DNA from: Nitrosovibrio sp. Nv4
GTDB taxonomy: Bacteria > Pseudomonadota > Gammaproteobacteria > Burkholderiales > Nitrosomonadaceae
Direction: 5' to 3'
Length of the DNA stretch: 64,000 bases
Assembly (NCBI RefSeq): GCF_900215485.1
Contig: NZ_OCMZ01000002.1
Coordinates: forward strand, 310,001-374,000
In this document: one piece after another, positions 61,960 to 64,000 of the stretch
Layout of the letters: each line of letters opens with the position of its first letter
Numbering within the stretch: position 1 is the stretch's first letter
Position numbers and translations under genes: made by a program
The notes under the pieces: generated by a model
Told to the model about the DNA's origin: nothing
What the model saw: only the letters and a program-made list of their open reading frames with translations
Databases searched by the model: none

Positions 61960-62526
61960 ATGCAACATTTCGTGATCAAAAGTTCCGCATTGCTCATCGC
62001 GTTTAATTTGGCATATTCAAGCCAAGCGCCAGCGCAGGAGTTGATCGCCCCAGATATGAACATTCCGTCCGGCGCCGCAGCCGGGATGGCTCAGGACAGT
62101 CCATTCGTCTATCCCTCGGCAATGCATGATCAGTTTGCGCGACATGGAGCGGCCTATAACCAGCATAACGGGCATCAAAATAAGGGTGCATCTGGCAGGC
62201 CGCTCATCGTCCTGCCTGTGCCGCTGCAGGGTAACGGTATGTCCGGATTCAACAGCATGTATGGGTTCCAGTACCCCGGCAGTTACATGCCACGAGACAC
62301 ACCTCTCCACAGATTCAATGGTTATGTGGTTTGTGACCCGCCCGAACTCCCCACCGAAGCAACAACTGAACCAGGCGCAGTGGCGCGGCGTTCGATCAAG
62401 ATTACGTCAACGCGATCCCTGGCGGCCCCGGCTCATTCACAGCCATGCCCTGTGTACACCATAAATGGCGAGATTCCAAAACAAAAAAGCTACACGACGA
62501 AGCCTTCAAGGCGCAATGCACCGTAA
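61960..62526 (+). CDS. Secreted hypothetical protein
   Basis: 188 residues from MQHFVIKSSALLIAFNLAYS, giving a signal peptide ending near APAQE (a GTG start 10 codons upstream is possible). The mature part is Pro/Gly/Tyr-rich, with FQYPGSYMPRDTPLHRFNGY, two Cys (VVCDPPE, QPCPVY) and a basic end. No family recognised. Confidence 0.68.
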   Translation: MQHFVIKSSALLIAFNLAYSSQAPAQELIAPDMNIPSGAAAGMAQDSPFVYPSAMHDQFARHGAAYNQHNGHQNKGASGRPLIVLPVPLQGNGMSGFNSMYGFQYPGSYMPRDTPLHRFNGYVVCDPPELPTEATTEPGAVARRSIKITSTRSLAAPAHSQPCPVYTINGEIPKQKSYTTKPSRRNAP

Positions 62527-62551
62527 ATGACACGATGAGGAGAGGGCGGCA

Positions 62552-62962
62552 ATGATAACCGCAGGTATGACTGCTTCCGATGTAGTGAAGAAAAATGCTC
62601 GTGTCTGGTGTATTGCTGCTTGCATGACCATCATTCTTGTACTGCCAGGTTGTGCCAGTTTTCAGGTCACCGTGCCGGATTCCGATCCTATCCAGCCCGA
62701 AGGACAAGCTGCTGAATATCAGAAAAAGACCATGCATGCATTCTTTTGGGGACTGGTGCTTGATCCCCAGGTTTTTGCTGCTGAATGCCACGGCCAGGGC
62801 ATCAATGACGTCGTTGTCTATCGTACCCTTGCACATGATCTTGCCGGCGTCGTCACTCTGGGTCTATGGATGCCGACAGAGGTACGTTTTCGCTGCAAGG
62901 CGCCTCCCACACGACCGGGGGTGCTTCCTGTGCCGCGTAAACGGTCGCGCGCCGTGTCTTGA
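62552..62962 (+). CDS. Bor-like lipoprotein
   Basis: 136 residues with GGAGAGGG close upstream. A signal helix (ACMTIILVLP) leads to the lipobox LPGC. The mature part resembles Bor/Iss serum-resistance lipoproteins: KKTMHAFFWGLVLDPQVFAA, VVVYRTLAHDLAGVVTLGLW and a final PTEVRFRCKAPP. Phage-borne Bor proteins alter the lysogen surface; this gene sits about 0.9 kb from the prophage promoter on the opposite strand, so it may be a phage-derived lysogenic-conversion gene. Two Cys in the mature half (AAECHG, RFRCK) probably pair. Confidence 0.75.
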   Translation: MITAGMTASDVVKKNARVWCIAACMTIILVLPGCASFQVTVPDSDPIQPEGQAAEYQKKTMHAFFWGLVLDPQVFAAECHGQGINDVVVYRTLAHDLAGVVTLGLWMPTEVRFRCKAPPTRPGVLPVPRKRSRAVS

Positions 62963-63000
62963 AACAAGGTCAGTCAAAACAAATCAAGAGAGCCTCCATT

Positions 63001-64000
63001 ATGCCAAACGGGACTGAAAGCAACTCAAACGGACGAAGCTTCTTCAGGCTTCAAGCCGTGGAAACGGGACGACATGAGTCTTTCAAGCAGACCCTTGAGG
63101 GCGAATACGCCTTTCGCATCGACCGCGGCGCCAATCCACCCTTGGACACCTACAATGCAGCGACCAGGGAATTGCAGGGTATCATCCAGGCTTGCCTTGA
63201 CGATGACAAGTCGCTGAGGGCGCACGGCAGTTTGTGGTCATTGAGTACGGTAGCTGTCACGGATGGCCGTCTCATCGACAACACAGCACTGCGACTGGCA
63301 TTCGAAGTGCCACAGGCACTGGCTGACCCCGCTTATTCCGGCGATTCCGCAAAGCTGCGCTTCGTCGAATGCGGCAACTCGGTTGCGGCGCTCAATGACT
63401 ATCTCTTTGCCGCCGGCCTGTCGATCAAGGGTTGCGGTTCCAACAACGGTCAGACCATCGCCGGTGCGCTTTCGACCGGAACCCATGGGGGCGCCTACCT
63501 GTTCGGCGCCATGCAGGAAATGGTTGTCGGATTGCACCTCATCACCGGACCGGACAAACATGTCTACCTGGAACGGAAGTCCGCTCCTGTCATGCAATCC
63601 GCCTTTGCAGAGAGCATAGACACCGAATTCATCCGGGACGACACATTGTTCAACGCGGCACTGGTAAATTTCGGCTCCTTCGGGATCATACACGGCATCA
63701 TGATCGAGACGCGGGCCCTGTTCGCCCTTAACGCAGCCCGGTTCAGATTCCCTTATGGTGACACACTCAAGGCGGCGATCACTGCATGCGATCCCATGCT
63801 GATTCCTCTGCCGCCGGAGGCCAGCGGCATATCCCGCGACAATCCCTACCACTTCGAAGTTTTCTTCAACCCCAACGAAGGCACGCCGCCTGCCGAAGCT
63901 ATTGTTCTTCTCATGTACGAGACTCATTATGATCCCGACACTTATGTCGCTCCGGAATGGAATGCCGGCGAGCCGGGCCTCGGCGCATCTGGGCTGGATA
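63001..64000 (+). CDS. FAD-linked oxidase, sugar-lactone-oxidase-like (cut by window end)
   Basis: 333 residues visible, open at the window end. PCMH-type FAD-binding domain: SLRAHGSLWSLSTVAVTDGR, SIKGCGSNNGQTIAGALSTG, THGG and later LVNFGSFGIIHGIMIETRAL. In this group (aldonolactone/alditol oxidases) FAD may be covalently attached to a His of the first motif (AHGSLWS). No signal peptide seen. It probably oxidises a sugar lactone or polyol; substrate unknown. Confidence 0.85.
   Translation, partial: MPNGTESNSNGRSFFRLQAVETGRHESFKQTLEGEYAFRIDRGANPPLDTYNAATRELQGIIQACLDDDKSLRAHGSLWSLSTVAVTDGRLIDNTALRLAFEVPQALADPAYSGDSAKLRFVECGNSVAALNDYLFAAGLSIKGCGSNNGQTIAGALSTGTHGGAYLFGAMQEMVVGLHLITGPDKHVYLERKSAPVMQSAFAESIDTEFIRDDTLFNAALVNFGSFGIIHGIMIETRALFALNAARFRFPYGDTLKAAITACDPMLIPLPPEASGISRDNPYHFEVFFNPNEGTPPAEAIVLLMYETHYDPDTYVAPEWNAGEPGLGASGLD

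Overview
The window looks like the chromosome of a betaproteobacterium, most likely a Nitrosomonadaceae ammonia oxidiser of the Nitrosospira type. This is inferred from the gene mix: a Cus-type copper efflux operon, a tyrosinase-like copper oxidase with its helper, a PEP-CTERM protein, paired DUF2238 membrane proteins and a TonB receptor. No rRNA or tRNA gene was seen to confirm it.

Layout. 1-4.6 kb: a minus-strand copper/silver efflux operon (outer membrane protein, adaptor with a fused CusF domain, start of the RND pump), with a 34-codon micro-ORF coupled to its first gene and a small secreted Cys protein upstream. 4.9-12.2 kb: mostly plus-strand housekeeping genes (PPK2 polyphosphate kinase, DinG-type Fe-S helicase, an envelope protein, two tandem DUF2238 membrane proteins, a small zinc-ribbon protein). 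12.6-15.4 kb: a compact minus-strand operon with a PatA/PatG-like subtilisin, a small CxxC protein, a stand-alone PatG C-terminal-domain protein and two 98-residue Cys-containing peptides that share an N-terminal motif. It resembles a ribosomal-peptide (RiPP-like) system but lacks a YcaO cyclase in this window, and is the best candidate for an undescribed system. 15.6-32.4 kb: tandem lipoproteins, acyl-CoA synthetase, the tyrosinase operon, lipoproteins, a phytase-like esterase, universal stress protein, a DUF1264 protein, aldo/keto reductase, a PEP-CTERM protein and a TonB-dependent receptor.

33-39.8 kb is a surface-polysaccharide island: O-antigen ligase/polymerase, three glycosyltransferase or rhamnan-synthesis proteins (two in AT-rich DNA suggesting recent transfer) and a GT-C-like membrane protein.

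40.3-61.65 kb is a podovirus-type prophage late region, all on the minus strand. A near-consensus sigma70 promoter at about 61.62 kb faces three tandem intrinsic terminators, then spanins, terminase subunits, a P22-type portal, a glycosidase-like cassette bracketed by terminators, scaffold, N4-gp56-type capsid, adaptors, tail/fibre proteins, a lysis block, a long stabilisation protein, a LamG-like protein with 22-residue repeats, an acetyltransferase and two internal/ejection-type proteins. No integrase, repressor or replication gene is present, so it is a late-module remnant, a prophage whose early genes lie elsewhere, or a domesticated element. The promoter/terminator layout suggests the late operon is controlled by antitermination.

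61.9-64 kb returns to plus-strand genes: a secreted protein, a Bor-like lipoprotein and the start of an FAD-linked sugar-lactone-type oxidase cut by the window edge.
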